A stretch of 64,000 nucleotides of DNA from Steromphala cineraria (Eukaryota; Mollusca; Gastropoda; Trochida; Trochidae), in the NCBI GenBank assembly GCA_916613615.1, contig OU744725.1, positions 13,108,253 to 13,172,252 of the forward strand, read 5' to 3'. The translations under genes and the position numbers were made by a program. Positions 34,701-46,200 of the stretch are shown here, piece by piece (position 1 is the stretch's first letter; each line of letters begins with the position of its first letter). The notes below the pieces were generated by a model. The model worked only from the letters and a program-made list of their open reading frames with translations. It did not search any database and was not told the origin of the DNA.

Positions 34701-37625
34701 TTGGATGTGCCTTCGTTGCTTCAAAACTTGGTCGGGTTTTGGAGGTACATCAACATTTGTTCTATTGACATAACCAGCGGAAGTACAAAGACATATTTCC
34801 CTCATTTTTCAGTAAATACTGTTTTCTTTTTCATCGTTACGTATATTGGTGTTGCTTATACTGGTATCACTAAATATCTTGAGGTGACCAGATCAACTTG
34901 GAAAAATACATTTACATAAATTTTTCCAAAAATTATATAGACGATTTTAATTTTACCATATATCTAGGTCTGTTGGACGATCTTGAGTGTATTGGATGGG
35001 CCACTGCTTGGCGTTTTTCTCCTTGGATTGTTCTTTCCTCGTGCAAACAAATGTGTAAGTTTTGTTCATCATAGCACACCATGTCATTGGTTCAAAATCG
35101 GCGACAAATGAGGGAGTCGATCATGCATTATGTTGCAAAATCCTCATCAAGACGAAAATGGTTTGAAAGGCATTAAGAAGTGACAATATCTCCAGAACCC
35201 ATTTTTTCATTGTGATCCTCCAGTTTATCTGTTAATGCTTATGCTTTGGGGCATTGACAAGATAAACCGAAATTGGATACATGCACATAGTTGCAGAGCA
35301 TAATAAGAAAATGTTATAACCACCCAACGGTTTCTGCAGATTAGAATGGTCTTTATATATCTTGCAGGGTTGCCTTGTTGGTCACTTCTCTGGTTTGGCA
35401 TTTCTATCCTGGATTGCATTCGGCGCCTTTATGAACGGTGTCAGCACTCCTGTCTCCAGGATCAACATTGATGGCTGCAACTGGAATGTTACAAACATTA
35501 CAGCTCCTTCATTGGATTATTCAACATTCAACACGACATGGTATCTTAAGAGGCATTAAGAGGCTATAGGTTAATGACTTGCGACAGCAAGGCACAAATC
35601 TAAGGAGAGACAACATATTGCGTCTCGGATCGGATCAGATCAAAATAATGTGAAGCATCATTTTGACCTTTTTCGCTTATAAGTGGTAATTTTAAGCAAT
35701 CAAGATGAGATTGTTATTATATGCTAAGCGGTGAGAGACTGTGTTTTATTTTATGTCAAGCAGTGAGAGATTGAGTTTTATTATATGGCGAGCAGTGAAA
35801 TACTGGGATTTATCAGTGAAATGAACTGTCTATCACTGCGAACGGTGACTGATATAATTTGACGTCATAAAACAATGGTCTCACTGTGGTGACGGCTGTT
35901 CCTAGCGGCCGCTCGGCGTGAAAATGACCCTTTTCGGACGTAATTATAAGGGTAAAATCATATAATAATTGTGGCTGCGCCACTCGTGAAAATATAACCT
36001 TTCTACCTCACTCGATGAGATAAACATGGTATTAGTCAAGAAAAGACAGATATCCTCTATTTCTCAGTTCTAGAAAAGTGTTCTCGCCACTGAGTGTGAT
36101 ATCACTTTTTTAAGTCAATGAAAATATCACAGAGGGAATGACGTCATGTGTACAATGGTTTGACGTCACTTCTACCATCAATGCGACATCATTGCCGTCG
36201 CTAAGTTACGATCAACAATGGTATGACGTCGCCAGAAAAACTCTTGAATCAAGACCTTTTAGACATGAATTACAACAATTTCAACCACAGAGGCATATAA
36301 TAAACAGAATATCTTTTGTTTTTTTAAAATGTGATATCACTTATCTCTCATCTCATGACGGGGTAAAGCCAATATTTTAAACTCGTGGCTGGGCCACTCG
36401 TGAAAATACTGCCTTTACCCCGTCACTCGATGAGAGATAAGTGATATCACACTCAAAACAAAAGATATTCTCTATTTAACCTATCAATCATATCAAGAAT
36501 AAACGTGAGTGTGTACAACGAACACCCGTTGTATGTTTTTCCATATTTAGGTCCAGTGAAGACGAGTACCTGAGCATCTACCGACTGTCCTATCTGTTGT
36601 ACTCGAGTGTTGGAGCCATCGTTACGGTCGTCATCGGCTACATTGTCAGCTTCCTCACTGGTACGTGTCTTCCCTTGAACAAACTGGTGTAGTTTGACAA
36701 CACAAAAGAAGAGAAAATATAAAATGTAGACAATTATTATTTTGACATACGTCTGGTGTTAAGGAAAGATTTCCGCGCGTTAACTTGGAATGAAGCTTGA
36801 CATAAGTGCCGAGACATGCAACTAAAACTTATTAACGCAATAACGTTTTGATGATTTACTCAAATTTGCAATGCTTACTGATACAAACTTTTTTCAAGGT
36901 CGTGGACAGCCAATCACAGTAGATCCGGAGCTCATACTTCCGGTGGTTCATGTCCTGTGTCCGTGTCTACCAGAGAAAGTGAAACAGGTTTTCTCCTACA
37001 AAACAATCTCTCAAAAGGTATGTATGGCTTCAATGTCTTCTCGGTTTTACTATATTGAGTAATATGTGGCTACATGTTCATGCTAAGTATACATGTTAAG
37101 ATTTTACTTGATAAAAATATGTTGCACTAACCTCGCAATTGTGCAAAATTTCTTTTAAATGGCTATTCAAGGGTAGGCTATACTGCAACTTCGAAACAGT
37201 CAATAGTTCAATTCGCTTTGAAAGATGTAAGCTTTTCCTGATTTAAAAACGCTAGGTTTACTTGAAAGTTGTAATAAGAGTGCATTTTTTCAATATATCC
37301 CTTACTCTTTGTGCCTCTTATACGGAGAATAATGAGAGAGCATTTTGAAACAGCAGAATATAATGAGAGAGAATTTTGAAACAGCGGTTTTAATCTAAAA
37401 GGCAACATGCTCTCAAATTAGTGTAATACTAAATTTATATTTTCAGCCATAATAATATGATAAATATAAGTGATTACGTTGACCACAATCTTCATGCCAA
37501 GCTGTACGATTTATTGTTAATTTTCTTAAGTAATAATTTTACACACGTGATGTATGATTTGTCCTATTATTATCATCATTTCTTCATTTCAGATCGATAA
37601 TGAGGAAACCAGTTGCCAACTATAG
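22798..37625 (+). CDS. SLC5A8-like: SLC5-family sodium/solute symporter, copy A (590 aa)
   Basis: Exons: 22798-23160, 23475-23540, 23809-23860, 24641-24708, 27841-27995, 30350-30490, 31273-31405, 31906-31994, 34046-34161, 34677-34744, 34968-35054, 35368-35540, 36551-36660, 36899-37017, 37593-37625. All borders are GT/AG, phases agree and one frame runs to TAG. Family marks: NLGVTSVYEYLEMRFG, YAPSLALQSVTGVDLW, GGMKAVLWTDSFQ, NDFNPDPGRRH, HQSEVQRIISLPT, KGLPGLFLSCVFSGSL then SSGINALAAVT (Na2-site region of the LeuT fold), and paired sequons NVTNIT in a late extracellular loop. Length and order fit the SMCT/SMVT branch (SLC5A8/12/6), plasma-membrane importers of short monocarboxylates, iodide or vitamins; the substrate cannot be read from sequence. 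The C-terminal tail is only about ten residues. The frame stays open upstream to ATG 22543 through the 21-bp array, but copy B starts where 22798 does. Exon 2 uses a weak donor (GTGTGT). Two Tc1 elements sit in introns 4 and 5. Confidence 0.93.
24185..24449. mobile_element. MITE with 79-bp inverted repeats and 9-10-bp target duplication
   Basis: GTCTAAGTAAACCTAGCC at the left is matched for about 79 bases by the inverted right end finishing GGCTAGGTTTACTTAGAC. Both sides carry the same GGGTACATCA (24175-24184 and 24449-24458, sharing one base with the element end). Long inverted repeats with a 9-10-bp duplication suit the Mutator (MULE) group. It lies in intron 3 of copy A; no corresponding insertion is seen in copy B. 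Confidence 0.85.
24945..25047. repeat. Dispersed repeat, left part, split by Tc1
   Basis: CTTTAAAGCTCCATATCAT begins the piece and ATCAACAATAAAATA ends it. It continues after the Tc1 element at 26,869. Together the two parts align with 1,338-1,815. Confidence 0.7.
25048..26868 (+). mobile_element. Tc1-like transposon, family 2, copy 1 (intron 4 of copy A)
   Basis: 1,821 bp flanked by TA (25046-25047 and 26869-26870). Ends are AACTGAACGCC... and ...GGCGTTCAGTT, and the inverted repeats run for about 200 bp, sharing the CATTCATGGGTGGGGTCAAT-like and TGCTATTTTAGCAC segments. Long inverted repeats with internal direct repeats fit the IR/DR type of Tc1 element. It carries a broken transposase on the + strand. 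Confidence 0.9.
25640..26633 (+). pseudogene. Tc1 transposase pseudogene (family 2, copy 1)
   Basis: It starts MPRLRTEERERAIGMLQT at 25640 and soon breaks by frameshift and stop (about 25,700), then resumes in other frames: a GRPPMTTPNEDRYLL linker, V-I-P-F-G-G-G-S-V-M-V-W-G-G-I (the Tc1 core), an Ile-Asp-Gly segment before NLTAQRYID, and PDMNPIEHLWDYIDRRI, ending L-N-A-N-G-G-H-T-R-Y. The 206-residue C-terminal frame (26,013-26,633) is intact over part of the DDE domain. Not functional as it stands. Confidence 0.88.
26869..27262. repeat. Dispersed repeat, right part, split by Tc1
   Basis: It begins TACTTAATTCGACGTCC, directly continuing the part that ends at 25,047 once the Tc1 element and one TA are removed. 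It matches 1,428-1,815 (GCGTCCGATG.ATATCAACTT; GGTCGCAAAAAATTGCC against GTCGCAAAATTTTGC; final GGGTCTTTAA). Confidence 0.7.
28496..30313 (+). mobile_element. Tc1-like transposon, family 2, copy 2 (intron 5 of copy A)
   Basis: 1,818 bp flanked by TA (28494-28495 and 30314-30315). Inverted repeats of about 210 bp begin AACTGAACGCCAAAAGAAAT. It has the same orientation and family as the element at 25,048. It ends only 36 bp before exon 6, so the branch point and pyrimidine tract of that exon may lie in or right beside transposon sequence. Confidence 0.92.
29085..30061 (+). pseudogene. Tc1 transposase pseudogene (family 2, copy 2)
   Basis: It starts MPRLTTEEQERAIGMLQTAS at 29085 with an intact helix-turn-helix region (EVAAAFGCHHLTILRLRGRL, then the GRPPVTTPNED linker). 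A frameshift near 29,350-29,380 moves to the next frame (RRLQQQGLRSYRP, VLFSDESQFQ, the GGGSVMVWGG core, LIVIDGNLTAQRYID), and a second near 29,760 moves to PDMNPIEHLWDYIDRRI. This copy is less decayed than the one at 25,640; two or three indels are the main defects. Confidence 0.9.
30845..30920 (+). other. Pol III-like box with T run (weak)
   Basis: TCCTCAAGGCGCTGCCCGAT and a B-box-like GGGTTCTAATCCC end in a run of six T residues. This could be a decayed tRNA or SINE head in intron 6 of copy A. No cloverleaf could be drawn. Confidence 0.25.
32270..32770. other. GC-richer island in intron 8 of copy A
   Basis: About 500 bases with clearly higher G+C than the flanking intron. No frame looks coding. 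It may be the remains of an inserted element. The following 32,785-33,240 stretch has a TATA-like AGATATAAATATATAT and an AAATAAACG, which recalls an LTR, but no duplicated target or primer site was found. Confidence 0.3.
35590..36460. repeat. Fold-back repeats in intron 12 of copy A
   Basis: GTGATATCACTTATCTCTCA near 36,332 is mirrored by TGAGAGATAAGTGATATCAC near 36,433, with the inner ACGGGGTAAAG pairing CTTTACCCCGT. A related ACTCGTGAAAATATAACC...CACTCGATGAGAT piece lies at 35,985-36,025. A similar ACGAGTAAAAATA..GCTTTGCCCCGTC piece at about 10,550-10,585 suggests a dispersed family. Several GACGTCA motifs lie here. Confidence 0.6.
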
Positions 37626-40274
37626 GAAGAAACTTACAAAATGAAAGTATTGAGGAAACGTATTGAGGAAACAATAGAACTAGACAGTTCGAACAAATCA
37701 CTTAAATGAAAGTTCAATGAGAAATAACATTTATTTAGAAAAACGAAAACAAAGATTAATATTTGAAGATGATGTCATCGTTTTAATATAAAACTAGTTT
37801 TATAGGCTGATTGATTGACCAGATCCTTATTGATTGAAAATGAAGGAGTGTTATTATCTTGATTTTTTTAAAGGCGAAAATTAAATATCAATTTTGATAG
37901 ACAAATGAATTGTAAAGTGGTTCGTTGACTTTCATGCAAATATTGGAATCTTGATTAATTAGAAATAAATTAATTTATCACTTTTAAAAATTCCCCTTTA
38001 TCCTAAGGTAATTTGAGGAATATTTAATTTTCCGCACTGAGTAACAATGGTGTTGATGACTATAATACTTAATACATTTGGGCTCTTTTTGTTTATATTC
38101 ATTGAATAGAGTGATTTATTTTAATCTTCACAATTACATTAATTGGGAAACGTAATTGTTTTCTGCAGTGCTTATCTATCGATCTGTTTCGCAATTTTAC
38201 AAAGTATTTTGGTAACCTTTTATTTTTTTGTTTGATATCAAAAGATTTTCGATATTGCTCTTGTTTTCACGATTTTGTCTGCTTGTAAATGTTAACAGTT
38301 TTGAAAATAAAATTTACTCTGTATGATTCAATTACGAATTTTGGATGAGGAAACTAGTCAAAACATAAAAGTCTTAAGTTTCTCCTAATCATCATGAAAA
38401 AAGACTTTGGTACCTGCTGATAATACTGAAACCATACCATGGCAGTGAAAGAATGATTCTTTGATCCACACGATAAGCAAATGGCACCATTTTTGACAAT
38501 TCCATCAAAAAACATTATTTGTCATGAGCCTAAAGACTTGTATTAAATAAAAATCCAACCTAAAAATAAAAGTCAACCTTTTGCAATCGACTTTTTCTGA
38601 CCACTTTTGTCAAAATTCATATTACTGATGCTGATATGCTATACACATGTGGCATCTGTGAATTGACTGTGATATTATTCGCATGCAAAATATCCTTTAT
38701 GAATATTGAAATATATTATCTAGATCGGTTTTCAATTATGCATAACATTCCAAAGTTCAATGGACATCAACTACTTTATATGATATATAGTTCAATAGTT
38801 TAGCATGCTTATCATCCGACCGGGATGTCCAAGACTAATGATTTAAGTGCATTACATTTCATGAACTGTCAGTAGTGGTTGTTTGTGATTAAATACATGT
38901 ATTTTTAACGTTAAACATCTTACGTTTTATCTGTACAAAGATACCTGAAATAATTTATCCTGTAAAATTCTCTTGAATCATCCTTGGTGCCACATAAATC
39001 CGTTCACTTATCGAATTATTTGGGATGAAAATCCTTAGGACCCAGTATCAATTAACTTCCTAAATAATTTGAAGCCCAAACTTGGTAGCGCTTTACCAAA
39101 TTGAGAGACAGAACCGGTTATTCAGTTTTCGACTTTATAGTTGCTCTTTTTAGAGGTTAGCAGGTCCAATCGAGGTCGCAGTTTGTTTGCCTCCCTCAAG
39201 CCAAGGGTGGATTGATTCAGTAAACATTTTCCAGATGGAAAATCCTAGAGGTGATCACAGTGAGGATCATCAAAACATCCTCCCCTGGGTACAGTTATCG
39301 AGTCAGTTGACTAAGAACTATCTATTTCACTACCTTCAATTGTTTGTCAGTTGATTCTTAAACTCTTTCCCATAGTCAAGATTGTGGCCTGCAGTAAAAT
39401 ACGAGCTGCACCGCACCCGGTGGCACCTTTGTGAGATTCTTAAAGACGTTTGTAAGTGACTTCACTAATATGATCCCCATGGATATTAAGTATTGATGGT
39501 AGGGATACTGGTGAAGAAAGTTGAAGCGCTCTTTCAAAAAGCTCTTTCAAGAATATAGCTGTGTACATGTACCTATAAAATTTATTTTTATAATGTTAAA
39601 GAGTCATCATGCTTATATCCTCCTTATCAAAATACTCTACAGAACATGGCATGTGAGCATTTGAGAATGTGATACATGATGAATAGAATTACTAAAGAGG
39701 ATAGTAACCTATAAAACAATCTGGGGACCATTTTATAATCTACAGAAGGTAAAAACGGTTGGAGAAATGTGTATCTCTGGATGTTTACTAATTTATGTCA
39801 AGTGGACTACAAAGCAAAATTGGTATGGTCTACCTTCAATATGTCTCGGTTTTCCTTATCCCCTCATTACTCGAAGTAGGTTTATTTGGTGTGAATGACC
39901 ATGAGAAGAAAGATTTTCCACAATATGGACATATGACCTTTCAGATAAGTGATGGTTATTTTGAATTTGTAAGCGATCTTTTATCAGAGTGGTAATGAAT
40001 TCGTAGATCATTATTCAGTGTTGAATAGTTTCGGCATTTAAATAATAATTAAATAGTAACAGATGCATATGACAGCTTGGTTCACATATAACAAACCCTT
40101 TGCCACAACCTTTGCGACATGCAAAATGTATCATTAATGCATTACTGATTATATCTCATTGTCAGCGGACATCTTATTATCATAGTCAAATGTGAACAAC
40201 GATTGACACGGTACATTCGGATGAAATTCACATTGAGTTGAGTTCAGCGTTTTCAGTTGCTTACAGCGTCAGCC
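37626..40274. other. Spacer between the two symporter genes
   Basis: 2.65 kb with no supported exon. It holds the 3' UTR of copy A (AATAAA at 38,306) and the promoter of copy B. A 200-residue-scale frame is absent. No TATA box was seen within about 100 bp of the copy B start; the start context is GCCATGG, a good Kozak match. Confidence 0.5.
38306..38311 (+). terminator. Poly(A) signal AATAAA, symporter copy A
   Basis: It lies about 680 bp after the TAG at 37,623-37,625, in an AT-rich stretch with a T-rich region after it. Other AATAAA-like hexamers occur (for example near 37,966), so the used site is uncertain. Confidence 0.45.
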
Positions 40275-43200
40275 ATGGAAGCAGCCAGTATAAACACTGG
40301 GGTCGTCAAGATGTTTAATGATGTTGATTTAACAGTGTTGGGCATCACGCTTGCCGTTTCGCTCTTCATTGGAATTTATTTTGCGATTAAAGACAGAAAG
40401 AACACCAATCCTTCCGAAGTATTAATTGGGTCTGGCAAAATGGCGATTTTTCCTGTTTCCTTGTCTTTGAGCGTTACCTTTCTCTCGGCCTTGACCTTGT
40501 TGGGAGTTCCGGCGGAAGTCTACAACTACAATACGATGTTTTGGTGGTTGATGTTGGGACTAGTGTTCGCAATAGCGATGTCAGCACATGTATTCAACCC
40601 CTTTATATACAACCTAGGAGTAACAAGCGTTTATGAGGTATGTTTATAATATATGCTTGTATACCTTATCTGATCTTTTAATTTTCTCCTTTGAAATATC
40701 AGTACGATCATCTGTTCAGAACTTTTACTCTATCTTGGACTAAAATTCGAATCCAAGGGATCTATTTTTACCAGATTCTTTACCTGACTGTCCTATTATT
40801 TCACACACTTTGCCAAGACAGCTTTGACGAGAGAGAATTTGTAACGCCTAATCAAACGCTGCTCAATTTTAGGCCGTTTAGCAATTTGGTTTACAAATTG
40901 TCAAAAAAAAGTTAAATATTTATTGTAAACTGGTGTTAAATTAAGGAACACTAGGTCTTGATTCATGATAACAAACCATCAGTAGCAAATGGATGAAAAG
41001 TAACCAACAGGTACAACTATTTATTACATAGATCAAATATAAGAAGAAAGTTAAGTAAGTGTTCTTGAGCCGACTATTGGCAGGTTTGTTCGACTTCTTA
41101 TACGACTACTAGAAATTACCAAGAAGACATCAAAGCTGCAAAAATCGTCCGTTTTCTTACATGCCTATCCTAGAGAAATGATATGAAATTTAAATGCCTT
41201 TAAGGCATCATAACATTGCAAACACACGACGGGTAATGTTGAAATTTCACAATAGGATTTAAGATGTATTGAAGGTTATCATATTTGTCCTCACTCACAG
41301 TTTCGGGAGGTCACTAAAGTGACCAGGGTCAAAACAGCCTGAAACCTTTTAATTCCTGTGTACAAAGAAAATGTGCTGAGTTTTATAGAGTCCATATATA
41401 ATGGAATATATTATTCAATATTTAGGAAAATCGTAATACATGACCCATTCTGTCATTTTACCACGAAAAAATTGGACTTGTTGCTAGAGCGACCAGACAA
41501 TCTCAAAATATGTTTTTAAAATTAACATTTTACACATGGTCTATGTCAGTTGTTCGAAATTATTTTATTGACGTCAAATCTTAACTAAAATTACACGATA
41601 GTTGCATTAATACATGCTAACAAGTGAAAAAACATATCGCAAGAAGCTGTATGTGCAGACATTTGTTTGAAAAACTTCGTATAATTTTTATACTAACCTT
41701 GTCGTTGATTTAACAAACTATAGTTTAGAATGGAAAAACATGTGGTTCGTTCATAACTTGACTGAAAAAAAATAGGAAATAAAAAGAACTCAGAAATTCG
41801 GAAAAGTTGAATTACCCATTTCAAGAATTAAAGAATCTTATGTATCGTTCTTTTCCTTCCACAACAGGGCAATGGAATAATCTTCCCTTAGAAACGAGAA
41901 ACTGTCCATCTATATCTCATCTTAAACTTAATCATCAAAAACGTCAGAAGAAGCACCAGAAGATTTTTCAATAGGCAATAGGGTTGCAAATATTTTACAC
42001 ACAAAACTTAGTCATAGATATAGTCAATTAAAGTATGATTGATTTAGAATAGGTTTAGTCAGTGATCCCAGCTGTGCCTTTGGAATCCATGCATGAAAAT
42101 GCCTTTCATTATATTTTTGATTGTCCATTATTTTAAGTTTTGAGTCACAAATTATTAGGTATTATAGTAATTATAACCTTAGGTAGAGTGCCTTGAGATA
42201 TTGATTTAGTTTTTAATGGCAATCCAGATCTATTAATCTGTGAAAACTAAGTAATATGTAAACATGTACATGTATATATTATGGTAACAAAATGATTTAA
42301 GTTCGCCTTTTGACTGCATCTCTCCTATTCTTTCCTTACATCTGTATTTTGTGTATTATATTGTTTCATTCTTATTGCATAAATAATGTAAATGTGGACT
42401 GTAAATAATGTGGAGAGGGCTTAATAAGTTGGACAACTTGTGCCCAATCCGTTTCACTTATGTGAATAAAATATGTTTAAATCAAATCAGAAATTGAAGA
42501 CAAAATACATTATATAACATAATCAGGGAGCTTCAACATATGGATGCTATCAGCGTTACGCATGTGACTTCACAGAGTGAGTTAAACGTTATGAAATGAA
42601 CATTCGCATGTAGATGCTCAAATGTACAGTGCCAACGATCCTTTACAGAGTGAGTTAAACGTTATGAAATGAAGATTCGCATGTAGATGCTCAAATATAC
42701 AGTGCCAACGACCCTTTATCTTTGCACACGACTGACTTGTGAATATATTATACATGAAATCTGTTGCAGTATCTGGAGATGCGGTTTGGAAAAATGGTGA
42801 CAGTTGTAGCTTCATTGAACTGGATCTTCAATACTGTGAGTAAAATCAAACTCCGATATTAATCTAAACGAAACTTACATGTACGATATTTTTAAAATGT
42901 AAATGAAAGAGTTCCTCACTATTTTCATACTCCTGCTTCTACATTGTCAGGAGTATATGACGCTCCTTGTCAATTTTGTGCGTCCGAAATTGTTTTCGAA
43001 GTGTAAATCAAAATGTTGGAAATTTTCGTTTGATGTGAATGTAACAAATGTGGCGATGCTGTAACTTCTATATATAAAACCTCCAGGTTGCAAAAATGTG
43101 TTTTACCCTTACTACTTGGCAAAATATAACACTTTAAGCAGCCTATCTTGAAAGCGTGTTTTTGGTATTATATATGAAACTAAAGGCGGATCAACTAAAG

Positions 43201-46200
43201 AATGACCCTTCTGCTTTGTCCATGGACACTTATATTTTATTTTTCACTCACTCTCCTGTTTGTTTTTAATCTAAACTCAATAAATAAAACTATAATTTGG
43301 TTATTTAAGGTGGCGTACCTGTCCTTTGTCCTGTATGCTCCCTCTTTGGCCCTCCAGTCAGGTAATATTGTACTGATATTTTACATCATTCCCATCGGGG
43401 GCAGTCATATCGGGGTTCATATTTTTCATATGATGCCCTAGGGCAACATATCACTTTTTTATTTTGACGTCATGTTAAGAACATTGCTTTGACGTCACGT
43501 TCGCCTATGACGTTTTCATTTATAGGAGCCGGCGGCTGGTCCGCTTGTGCTTGGAAGTACAAGTAGATTTTTTTTAAATAATTTCGCGACTACAGATTAT
43601 TATATTCTTGTCCAATACTTACTATGTAAACGGCGAAAACATTAATACCATTTGGATGAAATCGAAAACAGACGTTAAAATATATAATTGTTTCTGAATC
43701 CCATATAAATGTTGACATCTGAATAATTGGAAAATGTTGACATTTTAACCAAGACAGCCTATAATGAGCTATTTGTCATTACCTGCAGTAACTGGTATGG
43801 ATCTGTGGGTATCTGTTCTGACAGTCGGTGGTCTGGTTACTATCTACACTTCTATGGTAAGACATGTCAACCAATGGTCTAGTTCAAAAGTCCGTTTGCT
43901 GTGTTTCAATTGGCTAACATAGCCACTATTAACTGCAAGAAGCAAAGGCTTTGAATATCTTCTTAGCTGTCAGTCCCAAAGGTATTGGGAAATAATTGGC
44001 TTTATTTACGATTGAATAATAGTATCTTTAAAATTCATTGATGAATAAAGATAAGACATTATTTTATATTTAGTTATTTTGTAGTTGAGTAGTATCCGTA
44101 CATCTTCTTTGTGGCATAAGGATTTGGCAGAATTCATGCACTAATTGTTTTCGTATCTGATTTGTTAAAAAAGGCATGTGAAAGTCATGTTTTTACTGTA
44201 GAAAGAAAGCAATAACTAATATATCTGCCAAAAATGTAGCGTTCGACGTAAAGTTTGCTGTATGCATGTTTTTAACATATTTTATTTGTTAAAATACTTT
44301 TCCATGTCATTTTGCACCGTACATAGAGAGTTATAATTTATATATTTTGAAAAATGTAAAAATTGCACGTTTTTTCCAACATTATTTAACATTACTACTT
44401 ACTTCACTACAGTACTCTAAACAGCTCTTAGTCAGAAACATGCAATAACAATTGTTCAAAACCTTCAGGGTGGAATGAAAGCGGTGTTATGGACTGACAG
44501 TTTCCAAGCTCTAATGATCATCATTGCCCTCCTCGCCGTCTTCATACAAGGCTGCATCGTCATTGGTGGATTTCCTCGAGCCTGGGAGATTGCGGACAGA
44601 CATTCTAAGATCTATTTTCATGAGTAAGAAACGTAATTTAACCAGACAAGCTATAGCGTAAAACATAGTTGGTTCCAATATTGTGTCCTCCATAGAATTG
44701 CTATAACAGATAAGAATCTCTTTAGATATTACATCATTCGATCAGTACATTGTACATTCTTTTACGTTCAAATAGAAAAAACAATCATCTTAATAATATA
44801 TACGAATTCAAATTTGTAAATAGTTTTAGGATTTACTCTAATAGTAAAAACAAGCACCGATTTAAATTAAACGCAGAGACAATTATTCTTGGATTGATTG
44901 AGTAAGAAAACGATGTTTTAATTTCTTCATTAATAAAAAAGTTTATCTATTCTAGAAAAATAGTAGACAAAATACCTACATTAGCAGATGTGAAACCAAA
45001 TTGAATAACAGCTGCGTATCTTAAATTTGTTCACTTACCTTCGTTTGCTAGTGCAAATATCATGTAATTTGTAACGTCTTTGACGTCATTCTAAAAATGA
45101 AACCGATTATGATGAAGTTTTACTGCATAGGTTAAGATTCGGTTTGTGTTGACATATTGTATGTCATACCTAGCAGACAGTTGGAACAAATTTGAAAGGC
45201 CATTGAAGTGACCAGAGGTAAAAAAACACTGATTTCTATTTTACTCTACAAGATCCTTCATACTGTGATCAACAGCTTTCGATCTTATTCATGTGTGTTC
45301 CTTTGCGCTAATGCAACGTAATTGTGCTGATTGTTTTCCTACAAAGTTTACATGGATGATTTTAATCAAAATTTAAGAAAATCCGAATTTCATAAATATG
45401 ACCCCATCTGTCTATTTAACAATGCCAAATATCGACATTCAGAACCAGTGACGAGACAATCCCGAAATATGGTTTGGGAATGGTTATTTTACACATGGCC
45501 AATTGATGATCTTCTGTAAGTGGTCCTGGATTTATTTTATGAACGTCAAAAAGAAACCCTAATTACATGATATTTGCACTAAGATTACATGTCTGTCCAT
45601 ATGTACATGTATGACTTCATATACGGCATCTGTCTGTTTCTCTCTTTATAATCCATTTACATAAACATTTAATACGTTTCAATCTCAAATCACAGCATTA
45701 TACACAGGATAGGAGTCCACCAAGGTTGATAACTTGGACCATTTCTTTTGAATAAATAAGTTTAAATCGAATCAGATAAATTGATGCGTAGCTTCAACCC
45801 GGACCCGGGCCGGCGCCACTCCTTCTGGACAGTGGTGGTTGGAGGGGGAGTGACCTGGCTGACCGGCTACTCCTTCCATCAGAGCGAGGTCCAGAGAATC
45901 ATCTCACTGCCCACCGTCAGGAAGGCTCAGATGTAAGAATCTGTGATATCGCTGTTGTTTAAATTAGATTTTTTTTTTAGCAAAACGTTTTGAGCCAAGC
46001 ACCAAATGCCATTCTCTCCCCACAGAGGCAGATAAAGTCATGAAATGTTGATACAGCCTATGTTCTAATACGCCGGAATCCGTGGGTTCCGGCACTTTCT
46101 CCATTCTCTCCCCACAGAGGCAGATCAAGTCATGAAATGTTGATACCAACTCTGTCGTAACAGTACCAAATCTCTGAGTTCCGGCTGTTTCCACTGGCGG

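Noticed and set aside
39795..39995. 66-codon frame in the spacer between the symporters
   Set aside because: Ordinary length for chance, no splice context and no recognisable motif.
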